Positions 8,563 to 15,035 of a stretch of 64,000 nt of DNA are shown one piece after another (within the stretch, counting starts at the first letter, position 1; each line of letters begins with the position of its first letter). The stretch is from Meridianimarinicoccus zhengii (lineage in GTDB: Bacteria > Pseudomonadota > Alphaproteobacteria > Rhodobacterales > Rhodobacteraceae). Location of the stretch: NCBI RefSeq assembly GCF_003254465.1, contig NZ_QDFI01000009.1:1-64000 (forward strand), read 5' to 3'. The translations under genes were made by a program, and so were the position numbers. The notes under the pieces are model-generated. The model ran no database searches. It was not told the DNA's origin and worked only from the letters and a program-made list of their open reading frames with translations.

Positions 8563-9314
8563 GCCTCCACGTCCCATGTGCGCCAGATCAGGTAAGCGAA
8601 ACCCGCCACGATCACGCCCGCCAGAGCCCACTGCACCGGCTGGGCGGCACTTCCAGAGGCGGCAAGAACGGAAGCCGCCATGCCGGCGCCGCCAGTGACG
8701 ATCTTGCGCAGCTCTGTGCGCAATTGGGATTTCACGCTGGGCCTGTCGTCTGCCTTCGGCGTCTCAATCGGCGCGATGTCATCGGCCCCGGTCTCGGCGC
8801 CCGATGCGAACAAAAGCGCCTGCCGCTCGACACCCTCGGTACGGCGGGTCCATCCGCGTCCGAATTTCGACCAGGTCTTCAAGGCGCGGTAATGCGCCAT
8901 GCGGCCCTGGCCGAACCGCACGATCACGTCCCTCGGATCAGCCGCGCGTGCGGCGGCAAGCGTCATCTCCCCGGCAATGCCGTCCGCGTCGACACCCAGC
9001 ACCCGCTGCAAAAGCTTCACGGACCGGGCCACGCCGGCATTGACGCCAAAATCGAACACGACGAGGTCGATGCCAACCGGCAGATCGTCGCCCTGCACGG
9101 TCTTCCAGTAGCTGCGATGATATATCGCCTTTGCTTCCGCGCGCGTCAGTTCGCGCACGTCCTGGACGCTCACTGCGCTGCCCCGATGGGCGGCCAGCGT
9201 CCCATGCGTGATCCCGAAGTTCGTGGCGCCACCCGGATCATCCGGATGGTCGACGAACCCGCCCTCATGCGCCAGCACGATCCCGACACAGGCCTCGAAA
9301 CGCTGAGATTTCAT
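8559..9314 (-). CDS. GH108 N-acetylmuramidase endolysin with C-terminal membrane anchor
   Basis: A 251-residue peptidoglycan hydrolase. The N-terminal 165 residues are a glycoside hydrolase 108 domain with the diagnostic HEGGFVDHPDDPGGATNFGI; Glu17 of HEGG is the expected catalytic acid. VFDFGVNAG and a peptidoglycan-binding-like LQRVLGVDADGIAG segment follow. The C-terminal 45 residues are hydrophobic (GMAASVLAASGSAAQ, then WALAGVIVAGFAYLIW) and should hold the protein in the inner membrane, so release may depend on the small membrane protein upstream. It overlaps neighbours on both sides by four bases. Confidence 0.93.
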   Translation of the reverse strand: MKSQRFEACVGIVLAHEGGFVDHPDDPGGATNFGITHGTLAAHRGSAVSVQDVRELTRAEAKAIYHRSYWKTVQGDDLPVGIDLVVFDFGVNAGVARSVKLLQRVLGVDADGIAGEMTLAAARAADPRDVIVRFGQGRMAHYRALKTWSKFGRGWTRRTEGVERQALLFASGAETGADDIAPIETPKADDRPSVKSQLRTELRKIVTGGAGMAASVLAASGSAAQPVQWALAGVIVAGFAYLIWRTWDVEA

Positions 9315-9661
9315 TGTGCCGCCCCCAGATAGCTCCGCAGGAACGACTCGACCGCCTCGAGCGACCGCGCTGCCTCTTCCTGCGTTTCCTGTATCGCGAT
9401 CATCCGCTGTTCCATGCGGACCGATCCCCGGCGAACCTCGGCCAACTCCTCGCGGTTCGAACGGATATCCTGGCGATCCTCGGCCTGCCGAGCGGCCAGC
9501 GCGTTGAGCGCCTTCGTCTGCGCCTCGATGGCGCTGCTCTGCGTCGCGTCCCGGGTGCCGAACCAGAAGGCGGCCGTGACGATCGTGACCAACATGCCCC
9601 AGCCAAGGCTCTTGTTGATCGTGAAGCCCCGATCGCTGCTTTCAATCATCGGTGGTGTCAT
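9311..9661 (-). CDS. Small membrane protein with coiled coil, holin candidate
   Basis: A 116-residue protein with one transmembrane segment (residues about 19-36, LGWGMLVTIVTAAFWFG) and a long coiled coil (about 47-105). Such proteins sit directly upstream of GH108 endolysins in many alphaproteobacterial prophages and are thought to act as holin or holin accessory. The ATG at 9661 has a GGAG site four bases away. An in-frame ATG at 9733 overlaps the previous stop and would add 24 residues. It could equally be an i-spanin-like protein; function is inferred. Confidence 0.65.
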   Translation of the reverse strand: MTPPMIESSDRGFTINKSLGWGMLVTIVTAAFWFGTRDATQSSAIEAQTKALNALAARQAEDRQDIRSNREELAEVRRGSVRMEQRMIAIQETQEEAARSLEAVESFLRSYLGAAQ

Positions 9662-9729
9662 GAGACTCCGCCATGTCCTCGATCTCCGCGCCGCGTTCTC
9701 GTGTCGTGCGTCCAGTGCTAAAGACCCGG

Positions 9730-10245
9730 TCATCGGCTCGCCTCTGGCGGGATCATCGCCGCCACGGCGCGCTCCGAACGGCACAACTCCACGGCGATCT
9801 CGGGCACCGTCCAGCCCTCCGCGTGCCAGCGCGCCGCCAGCCACGCCTCGTAGGCCTGCACGAGTTCGCGGCATTGCGGCAGCTCGACCACCATGTGCGC
9901 ATGCGTGACGGAGAGCGCCCGCGCCGCCTTGAGGCCGATCATGGCCGCGAGCGGATGGGCTTCGTGCACGCGCTTCGGGATGTAGACCTGGCGCCGCCTT
10001 GGGCGGGCCCCTGTCTGGCGCGCCGCCTCGACCATGCGGATCGCGGCATGACGGCCGATGACCGTGGCGATGTCCTCGACCACCTCGGGAAGCCGGACGT
10101 CGGCCCCATCGCGAACGGCGAAATCCGCAAGCGGGAAGGCCGTGCGCGCTGGCAGGCTGCGGGCATACTCCGCGTCCGGATGCGGTGCGTTGTTGGGCAG
10201 CCGCGCCAGTGCGGTGCCGGTGCGTCCGGTGCCGTTCCCCGCCAT
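9730..10245 (-). CDS. Mor/C-like transcriptional activator of phage late genes
   Basis: A 171-residue protein. The central part has the Mor (middle operon regulator) pattern: RLPEVVEDIATVIGRHAAIR, then QVYIPKRVHEAHPLAAMIGL, and a C-terminal helix-turn-helix (EGWTVPEIAVELCRSERAVA). Mu Mor and C proteins activate middle and late promoters with host RNA polymerase. Here the gene lies just upstream of lysis, packaging and head genes, all on the same strand, which fits a late activator. The ATG overlaps the O-like gene stop (ATGA). The longer upstream frame is antisense-type noise. Confidence 0.7.
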   Translation of the reverse strand: MAGNGTGRTGTALARLPNNAPHPDAEYARSLPARTAFPLADFAVRDGADVRLPEVVEDIATVIGRHAAIRMVEAARQTGARPRRRQVYIPKRVHEAHPLAAMIGLKAARALSVTHAHMVVELPQCRELVQAYEAWLAARWHAEGWTVPEIAVELCRSERAVAAMIPPEASR

Positions 10246-11150
10246 CACGCGTGCACTCCGATCTTGCGCAGGTCCGCACGATCGACATGCCCGCCCTCGA
10301 TCATGGCCCGCGCCAATTCGCCCCCGATCGCCGACGGCGCGACGAACACACCGGCCCGGATCTTGGCCGCCCAGAACGCCGCCCGCTCCTGCAGCGTCGC
10401 CGGGGGCGCCCCGCTCCGACCCGAGGCGCAAGTCGCGCCAGGCGCGCCGCCGTCCGCCCAGCCGCCATCCCGCAGCCAGTTGGCTGGCTTCTTGCGAAAC
10501 CGCTCCTCGACGTCCTCGTTCGCCAGGGCCTCGGCTGCCGCGACCAGCGCCGCCGGGTCGGCGCCCCGCTTGATCGCATCGCGCCACGCCCTTTCCGCAG
10601 CAGCCCGCTCCACCGGCCTCGGATAGACCTCCCAGAAATCGTCGAAGGAAAAATCACCCTCGCGCGCTGGCACGCGCGTTACGGGTTCTTTTAGAGGTTC
10701 CCTTACAGGGTTAGTGTCCAAATTCTGGACACGGGATGGCCCCGAATTTGGACACGGGGATGTCGAAATTTTGGACACGGACCCATGTCCAGTATCTGGA
10801 CACGGATCGCCCTCATGTTCCTCTTCCGTTCCGGTTTCGCCGTGTCCAACATCTGGACACGGGACTTGTGCGAACTCTTTCTCGAAGCCCAAGATGTAGC
10901 GGGTCGCAAGCTGCTTGCCGGTCCGATCATCGATCTGCCGAACCCGCCGGATCAGCCCCATGTCCTCCAGCTTCGCAAGCTGGTTGTTGATGCTCGACCG
11001 GCTCATTTCGCACTCGTGCGCCAGCGTCACCTGCATCGGGAAACAGCCGTAGGACGGGTTGTGATGATCCGCCAGGTACATGAGGACCAGCTTGGCGGAC
11101 GGGCCCAGACCGCGCTGCTTGAATGCCCAGTTGGTCGCCTCGTGGCTCAT
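10245..11150 (-). CDS. Replication initiator-like HTH protein carrying the origin iterons (lambda O analogue)
   Basis: A 301-residue protein. The first 90 residues are a winged helix of the HTH_36 type (AKLVLMYLADHHNPSYGCFP, then MSRSSINNQLAKLEDMGLIR) common in phage replication initiators. Residues about 95-150 are low-complexity (CPDVGHG, CPDTGHG, CPNSG) and are dictated by five palindromic DNA iterons inside the gene. The C-terminal region (DDFWEVYPRPVERAAAERAW and a KKPANWLRDGGW motif) is the part seen in O/DnaT-like loaders that recruit the host helicase. It overlaps RusA upstream and the Mor-like gene downstream. Confidence 0.78.
   Translation of the reverse strand: MSHEATNWAFKQRGLGPSAKLVLMYLADHHNPSYGCFPMQVTLAHECEMSRSSINNQLAKLEDMGLIRRVRQIDDRTGKQLATRYILGFEKEFAQVPCPDVGHGETGTEEEHEGDPCPDTGHGSVSKISTSPCPNSGPSRVQNLDTNPVREPLKEPVTRVPAREGDFSFDDFWEVYPRPVERAAAERAWRDAIKRGADPAALVAAAEALANEDVEERFRKKPANWLRDGGWADGGAPGATCASGRSGAPPATLQERAAFWAAKIRAGVFVAPSAIGGELARAMIEGGHVDRADLRKIGVHA
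10714..10860. repeat. Five 19-bp palindromic iterons: probable prophage replication origin
   Basis: Copies of GTGTCCA-N5-TGGACAC lie at 10714-10732, 10737-10755 (left arm degenerate), 10760-10778, 10785-10803 and 10842-10860. The first four are spaced 23, 23 and 25 bp, about two helical turns; the fifth is 57 bp from the fourth. They lie inside the O-like gene, as the four iterons of lambda ori lie inside gene O. A comparatively AT-rich stretch (about 10680-10713) follows on the downstream side. The binding protein is inferred to be the product of the same gene. Confidence 0.8.
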
Positions 11151-11560
11151 GAAGGCACCTCGGTTATCGTCACGTCCACCGCGCCGTTCTTCACCGGTGC
11201 GGCCATATCCATCGACAGGCGGAATTCGGCGTCATCGACGCCCAGCGCGTCGGCCAGACCATCAAGACCGGCCTTCATCGTCGCGATCAGGTTGTCCCAG
11301 TCGCGCCGCCGGCGGTCGGGCGGACGGAACAGCAGGTGCACGGACAAACGCCGCCCCGCGAGGTTCCGCGCCCCGAACTTCCGTGCCAGCCACCCACAGT
11401 CGTGCCTGTAGGACTTGCGCAGACCGGACACCGCGCGACGGTCCACGCGCGCATTCGGCGACAGCGCGCTGGGCGGCCATGGCAGCACCACGCGCACAAG
11501 CGGCGGCGCGCGCTGGGCGCAGACGGGACACGCGGGCGCTACTGCGGACGGATCAGCCAT
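11147..11560 (-). CDS. RusA-family Holliday junction resolvase
   Basis: A 137-residue endodeoxyribonuclease. It has the family layout PPSALSPNARVDRRAVSGLR near the start and the catalytic-region signature RRRDWDNLIATMKAGLDGLA followed by ALGVDDAEFRL. The acidic residues of D-W-D-N and G-V-D-D are the expected metal ligands. RusA proteins cut four-way junctions formed during phage replication and recombination. The ATG at 11560 overlaps the upstream stop by 8 bp; longer frames upstream have no support. An unusual extra N-terminal segment with C-P-V-C could bind zinc. Confidence 0.88.
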   Translation of the reverse strand: MADPSAVAPACPVCAQRAPPLVRVVLPWPPSALSPNARVDRRAVSGLRKSYRHDCGWLARKFGARNLAGRRLSVHLLFRPPDRRRRDWDNLIATMKAGLDGLADALGVDDAEFRLSMDMAAPVKNGAVDVTITEVPS

Positions 11561-11843
11561 GAATATCCTTCCTGCCCGCATCGACGGGATCGGGCCTCGC
11601 GGCACGCTCGACCGCGTCCAGCAGCTCCGTGCCCAGCGCGTGCAGGGCCAGCTCTCCTGTGCCGTCCACCTCGATCCGCGTGGCGAACGCGTCGATCGCA
11701 TGGCGTAGTGGCGTATCGTCCACCGTGCGCATACGGTCCTGCAGCGCCTCGAGCTCGCGCAGATCGAACGACCCGCAGCGCGCGGCCATCGCCAGCGACA
11801 GAGCCGACAGGCGCGCGGCATGCACCGGGCAGCGCGCGCTCAC
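11553..11843 (-). CDS. Hypothetical phage protein
   Basis: A 96-residue protein of unknown function, mostly helical (FDLRELEALQDRMRTVDD, then LRHAIDAFATRIEVDG). The start is GTG 11843, which overlaps the TGA of the upstream gene (GTGA), the coupling pattern used throughout this operon. No domain is recognised. It lies between a small hypothetical and RusA in the replication segment. Confidence 0.55.
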   Translation of the reverse strand: MSARCPVHAARLSALSLAMAARCGSFDLRELEALQDRMRTVDDTPLRHAIDAFATRIEVDGTGELALHALGTELLDAVERAARPDPVDAGRKDIHG

Positions 11844-12058
11844 GGCTCCAGCCCCTCGATCACGTCGCCCAGCGCGCTGAATTGCGCCCCCAGGCCCTGC
11901 GTCACCGGCATCGAGGCGAACAGCCGCCACGCGCCGCCGGCATCGTGCTGCCCGATCTGCAGCCAAGGGCCGCCCTCGTGCGCGGGCATGACCCGAACGA
12001 CCCACGGGTCCAGCGGCATCTCGGTCACCGGGCCGGTGCGGACGGGCTGGGCGGTCAT
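11840..12058 (-). CDS. Hypothetical phage protein
   Basis: A 72-residue protein (starts MTAQPVRTGPVTEMPLDPW) with no recognisable domain. The start overlaps the preceding stop (ATGA at 12058) and its own stop overlaps the next GTG, so it sits in a tightly coupled leftward operon. Several aromatic residues in a beta-like pattern are visible, but no function can be assigned. Confidence 0.55.
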   Translation of the reverse strand: MTAQPVRTGPVTEMPLDPWVVRVMPAHEGGPWLQIGQHDAGGAWRLFASMPVTQGLGAQFSALGDVIEGLEP

Positions 12059-12315
12059 CGCAGCGCACTCCCGTGGCTCGACCAGTGCCAGTCGCCGTTC
12101 AGCGTTCCGCCGCCGCGCGTGTAGGTGTCACCCACGATCTCGGCGCTCTCGACCGCGTCGGCCGTCCGGATGCGGTGCATGACGCCAAGCACAGAATTTC
12201 TGGTCATGCCCATGCGATTGCCGATCTCGAGCGCGGTAAGGTCTTCCACCACGTGCATCTCGAGGATGCGCAGATCGCGTTCGTCCCGCGCCTCCAGCGA
12301 TGGATGCCGGCTCAT
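12055..12315 (-). CDS. GcrA-like helix-turn-helix protein
   Basis: An 86-residue protein starting MSRHPSLEARDERDLRILEM, first gene of the leftward operon that runs into replication genes. The segment TALEIGNRMGMTRNSVLGVM followed by HRI closely follows the N-terminal helix-turn-helix of GcrA, an alphaproteobacterial cell-cycle regulator that binds RNA polymerase sigma70 and methylated GANTC promoters. Only the DNA-binding part is present; GcrA is normally about twice as long. A role as early phage regulator is inferred. The ATG at 12315 has an AAGGGCAGG site upstream. Confidence 0.55.
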   Translation of the reverse strand: MSRHPSLEARDERDLRILEMHVVEDLTALEIGNRMGMTRNSVLGVMHRIRTADAVESAEIVGDTYTRGGGTLNGDWHWSSHGSALR

Positions 12316-12603
12316 GTGCCCTGCCCTTTCAGATGGGATGCCCCTGCCGCCCGCGCGTCTGCGGCGCGGTTCACGACAGGGGCCCACGCGACCGCCACCG
12401 ACCGGGAGGAAGGAGCCATGCGGACGTGATCTCGATGTGTGGGATATGTGCGGGGGCCAGTGCGCAGCGACGGCGCCCCCGCGGTACCGCGTACCGGGCT
12501 ATGGCGAACCCCGCCGCGCCTGTCGCGTCGGACCTCAAGAGTGTTGCGCGCCCGAACGGGACTGCGCGACCCTGAAGGCATCGAATCACGAAAGGAATTG
12601 CCG

Positions 12604-13206
12604 ATGTCCGAATTCTCGAAATACAGCGCCGCCCGCCTGAACGATCGCCAGACCACCGAACTCGTCGGTATCGCACGCGGCCTCGTGGCCGACGGCATCC
12701 TGTCCGACGCCGAGATCGAATTCCTCCACCGGTGGCTGGTCGCGGCCACCGTGGCGACACCGAACCCGCTGCTTGAAAAGCTGTTGCTCCGGATCGAGGA
12801 CATCCTGTCCGACGGCATCGTGGATCCGGAGGAGCGCGCCGAGGTCCTCGAAGCGCTGCATGCCATCACTGGCCCGGACTTCGCCATAGGCGAAATGCTC
12901 AAGCCGACCACGCTTCCCTTGTGCAACCCCGCGCCGGACATCGCCTTCGACGGGCACCGGTTCACGTTCACGGGTGCTTTCGTCTTCGGGAAAAGGAAGG
13001 AATGCGAACAGGCTGTCATCGAACGTGGCGGCGACGCAGGCTCGCTGCGCAAGGACACGGCGTTTCTGGTGATCGGAGAATACGCCAGCGACGACTGGAT
13101 CCACTCGTCGTACGGTCGCAAGATCGAGAAGGCGATGCAGATGAAGCAGGGCGGTGTGCCGGTCCGGATCGTCTCTGAGGCGCATTGGCGCGGATTTCTG
13201 GGCTGA
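12604..13206 (+). CDS. BRCT-domain protein with helical N-terminal domain
   Basis: A 200-residue protein starting MSEFSKYSAARLNDRQTTEL after an AAAGGA site. Residues 1-95 are a helical domain with repeated acidic turns (GLVADGILSDAEIEFLHRW and ILSDGIVDPEERAEVLEAL). Residues about 112-198 are a BRCT domain like that of NAD-dependent DNA ligase: HRFTFTGAFVFGKRKECEQA, VIERGGDAGS, a DTAFLVIGE strand and the C-terminal SEAHWRGFLG. It probably binds DNA ends or partner proteins. It is the only rightward gene between leftward regulators, so it may be expressed separately, for example in the lysogen. Confidence 0.8.
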   Translation: MSEFSKYSAARLNDRQTTELVGIARGLVADGILSDAEIEFLHRWLVAATVATPNPLLEKLLLRIEDILSDGIVDPEERAEVLEALHAITGPDFAIGEMLKPTTLPLCNPAPDIAFDGHRFTFTGAFVFGKRKECEQAVIERGGDAGSLRKDTAFLVIGEYASDDWIHSSYGRKIEKAMQMKQGGVPVRIVSEAHWRGFLG

Positions 13207-13387
13207 CGCGCCCATCTTGCGGGCACGGTCGGGATTTCCACCGTCGCCTCAAACGCCCCTGCCGTGACAGGGTCAGGGCAACAGGCGGCAGACCCGGCCG
13301 AGGGGGATGTTGCACCAATCCATCGCGCACCGATACGTGTGCGACAAGCCGGATCGCGCCATGACGGCTTCACAGCATCGCCCTGCC

Positions 13388-13615
13388 TCATGCCGCGTCC
13401 CGATCCGCACTCGGCGCCGCGCGACGGGCGCGCTCATCGGCCATGAACCGCTCCACGCGGGCGCGCGTTTCCGGCCAGATGCGACGGCGCAGGCGCAGGC
13501 GCTCGACCAGGCGACCGTTCGACACCGCGCAGAACCCGAAGCGATACGCGGACATGCCGGTCTCGCGAAGGAACAGTTCCACCTGAGGCAGAAGATCATC
13601 GTCTTGCATCATCAT
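13388..13615 (-). CDS. Small Cro-like HTH regulator
   Basis: A 75-residue protein (MMMQDDDLLPQVELFLRETG) with a compact helix-turn-helix: ETGMSAYRFGFCAVSNGRLV, then RLRLRRRIWPETRARVERFM. The pattern (LxxTGMS..FG..AV.....V..LR.GR...) belongs to a family of small DNA-binding proteins common in Rhodobacterales. Three in-frame ATGs (13615, 13612, 13609) leave the exact start open. It is divergent from the repressor gene across an array of three operators, the place of Cro in lambdoid switches. No strong ribosome site is visible. Confidence 0.68.
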   Translation of the reverse strand: MMMQDDDLLPQVELFLRETGMSAYRFGFCAVSNGRLVERLRLRRRIWPETRARVERFMADERARRAAPSADRDAA

Positions 13616-13627
13616 GGGGCGAAACTT

Positions 13628-13690
13628 GCACGCTTTAGCGTGCAGGTCAACGCACGCTATAACGTTCGTTCGCCGCACGCTGTCACGTGC
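13628..13690. promoter_or_regulatory. Three-site operator array between cro-like and repressor genes
   Basis: Three copies of a 16-bp element lie at 13628-13643 (GCACGCTTTAGCGTGC, 7-bp perfect arms), 13652-13667 (GCACGCTATAACGTTC) and 13675-13690 (GCACGCTGTCACGTGC). They are spaced 24 and 23 bp apart, about two helical turns. The same element recurs twice at 14578-14624. The layout resembles a lambda operator region. The cognate protein is inferred to be the repressor at 13704 and/or the Cro-like protein. Confidence 0.82.
13657..13686 (-). promoter_or_regulatory. Leftward early promoter
   Basis: Read leftwards there is a GTGACA -35 (13686-13681) and a TTATAG -10 (13662-13657) separated by 18 bp. 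The second operator covers the -10 and the third covers the -35, so a bound repressor would block it. It would drive the Cro-like gene. No transcription data are available. Confidence 0.5.
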
Positions 13691-13703
13691 TAGGCGATTA
13701 AGC

Positions 13704-14120
13704 ATGACAAAGAACGCAACGGAAGAAATGCTGGCGCGGCTGCGCGAAGTTCTTCAGCGGGGCCTCGACGAGAATCGGTACTCGATGCGCGAGCTGAGCG
13801 CCCGCGCAAAGAGCGGTACCAACTATGTCCAGCAATTCATGAAGGGCAACAAACGCAACATGTCGCTCGAGAAATTCGGGCTAATCATGATGGCTCTCGA
13901 TCAGGAGGAGATGCTCTACGTAATGATCGGGCAGCGGCTCACCGAGACAGATCGTCATCTGATGGCGCTGATTTCGAGTCTGCCCGACTCCCTGCGTCCG
14001 AATGCTGTCGGGATTCTCGAAGAGATCGCTGCGATGGGTCAGGAAGGCCGTGATCAAAGGTCAAATCTCGAATCCGTGCAAGCGCCTCCGATTTCTGGTC
14101 GGGGGACAAGCTCGACATAA
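13704..14120 (+). CDS. CI-like phage repressor (HTH, no peptidase domain)
   Basis: A 138-residue protein starting MTKNATEEMLARLREVLQRG. The first 70 residues are an XRE-type helix-turn-helix (NRYSMRELSARAKSGTNYVQ, then KGNKRNMSLEKFGLIMMALD). The rest is helical (ETDRHLMALISSLPDSLRPN) and could dimerise. No LexA/CI Ser-Lys autopeptidase domain is present, so RecA-stimulated self-cleavage is unlikely and another induction route is needed. Its 3-prime third is overlapped antisense by a LexA-box-controlled ORF. The long upstream in-frame extension runs through the operators and is rejected. Confidence 0.8.
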   Translation: MTKNATEEMLARLREVLQRGLDENRYSMRELSARAKSGTNYVQQFMKGNKRNMSLEKFGLIMMALDQEEMLYVMIGQRLTETDRHLMALISSLPDSLRPNAVGILEEIAAMGQEGRDQRSNLESVQAPPISGRGTSST

Positions 14121-14145
14121 TTGCCAAGGCCCTGATAACATCCAT
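13939..14145 (-). CDS. Candidate SOS-induced small protein antisense to the repressor (antirepressor?)
   Basis: A 68-residue frame starting MDVIRALAIMSSLSPDQKSE. It is preceded by a strong ribosome site (GGGAGG, four bases before ATG 14145) and by a promoter containing a LexA box. The first 30 residues look like an amphipathic helical hairpin; the rest is polar and may be disordered. It overlaps the last 60 codons of the repressor on the opposite strand. Its promoter context suggests a product or antisense RNA that relieves repression after DNA damage, comparable in logic to Tum of coliphage 186. Its sequence matches no family I recognise. Confidence 0.5.
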   Translation of the reverse strand: MDVIRALAIMSSLSPDQKSEALARIRDLTFDHGLPDPSQRSLRESRQHSDAGSRADSKSAPSDDDLSR

Positions 14146-14158
14146 GAAGCCTCCCTGT

Positions 14159-14202
14159 GTTCTTAATATGTTCTTATACGCTCCGGCGTGCGCGCACGTC
14201 AA
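14159..14202 (-). promoter_or_regulatory. LexA (SOS) box within a leftward sigma70-type promoter
   Basis: On the + strand 14159-14173 reads GTTC-TTAATAT-GTTC, an exact match to the GTTC-N7-GTTC LexA box of alphaproteobacteria. Read leftwards there is a TTGACG -35 (14202-14197), an 18-bp spacer and a TATAAG -10 (14178-14173). The LexA box starts at the -10 and covers the expected start point, the classical position for repression. The only downstream leftward features are the 68-codon ORF and the antisense strand of the repressor gene. Confidence 0.7.
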
Positions 14203-14235
14203 TCAAACCGAAGGCGCAACCACCTGCCGGGGCCG

Positions 14236-14532
14236 ATGCTGCGCAGCCTGATAATGCGCCGTCGTGCACGCGTCGTGTGGCCAACCGCCTGGCCGGCCAG
14301 CGTCCGTCTTGCGGCGATCAAGGCTGGGATCGTGCTGGTGCCGTCGTACACGGCGGCATGGCTAACGGACAAGATGGTCTATGTCGTGCCGACCCTCGCC
14401 GCCGCGGGAATCGTGGCCGCGCAGATCAGCTTTCAAAGCGATACGCAGCGTCGCACCGATGAAGAAAGCGACCACGACGGCAACCCGAACAGCGACACAC
14501 AGGTCGACGTAACCGACGACACCGACGGCTGA
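14236..14532 (+). CDS. Putative small membrane protein
   Basis: A 98-residue frame (MLRSLIMRRRARVVWPTAWP) with a basic N-terminus and one or two hydrophobic stretches (IKAGIVLVPSYTAAWL and VYVVPTLAAAGIVAAQI), followed by an acidic, Asp-rich tail. This layout could be a small inner-membrane protein. No convincing ribosome site is visible, and ATG 14254 or 14188 are alternatives. It sits between the repressor and the early rightward promoter, so it may be co-transcribed with the repressor. Function unknown. Confidence 0.42.
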   Translation: MLRSLIMRRRARVVWPTAWPASVRLAAIKAGIVLVPSYTAAWLTDKMVYVVPTLAAAGIVAAQISFQSDTQRRTDEESDHDGNPNSDTQVDVTDDTDG

Positions 14533-14577
14533 AATAGGCTGCGATTCGAGCGCTGGGCGCAATCGACTGAGTGAACC

Positions 14578-14629
14578 GCACGCTATGGCGTGCAAAAGGG
14601 ATTGCACCGCACGCTTTGGCGTGCATACT
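14578..14629 (+). promoter_or_regulatory. Rightward early promoter with two repressor operators
   Basis: Two further copies of the switch operator lie at 14578-14593 (GCACGCTATGGCGTGC) and 14609-14624 (GCACGCTTTGGCGTGC). A TTGCAC -35 (14602-14607) and a CATACT -10 (14624-14629), 16 bp apart, flank the second operator, which fills the spacer. The promoter points into the operon beginning at 14658. Sharing the element with 13628-13690 indicates that one repressor controls both directions. Confidence 0.72.
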
Positions 14630-14657
14630 GCCCCCATCACACCGATGGGAGGCCCCG

Positions 14658-15035
14658 ATGCGCCGACAGACCGATTTCACCCCAGACCCGGCCGCGCAGG
14701 TGCGCACTGCGCTGGACATGCTGCGCACAGCACTTGCCGCAGGCCCTGACATCGACGAGCTGACCGCCGCCGCCGGCGACTGGGCCGAAGACGTGGCACA
14801 CAGCGATGCCACCGAGGTCGACAAGGCGCAGTGCCAGGCGCTCGCGTGGTCGGCCGACGCCATGTTCCGCCTTCTTGGGGCGCATGACAAAGGCCTGGGC
14901 ATGATCTCGGTCACGGCGCCGGGCTTCAACGGGTTGTTCTTCGAATACGACCGCAACGGCCCGAACCCGCCCGACATCGTGGCAGGCGTGGAGAACGCCG
15001 TCCGCACGGCACTGGGAAAGGCGGTGCATGCATGA
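14658..15035 (+). CDS. Hypothetical phage protein, first gene of rightward early operon
   Basis: A 125-residue protein starting MRRQTDFTPDPAAQVRTALD after a GGGAGG site, 28 bp downstream of the operator-controlled promoter. It is mostly helical with a C-terminal segment LGMISVTAPGFNGLFFEYDR. No domain is recognised. As first gene of the early operon it should be among the first products made on induction. Its stop overlaps the next start (ATGA). Confidence 0.65.
   Translation: MRRQTDFTPDPAAQVRTALDMLRTALAAGPDIDELTAAAGDWAEDVAHSDATEVDKAQCQALAWSADAMFRLLGAHDKGLGMISVTAPGFNGLFFEYDRNGPNPPDIVAGVENAVRTALGKAVHA

Noticed and set aside
10714-10860. CRISPR array
   Set aside because: Repeats are palindromic, short, unevenly spaced, inside a coding gene and without cas genes; replication iterons fit better.
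12446-12640. Cys-rich 64-codon ORF (MCGGQCAATAPPRYRVPGYG) before the BRCT gene
   Set aside because: Several Cys pairs are attractive, but there is no ribosome site, another frame is equally open, and it overlaps the BRCT start.
13273-13362. 29-codon leftward ORF after the Cro-like gene
   Set aside because: GC3 is high, but it is too short and lacks a ribosome site; it could be the tail of a decayed gene.
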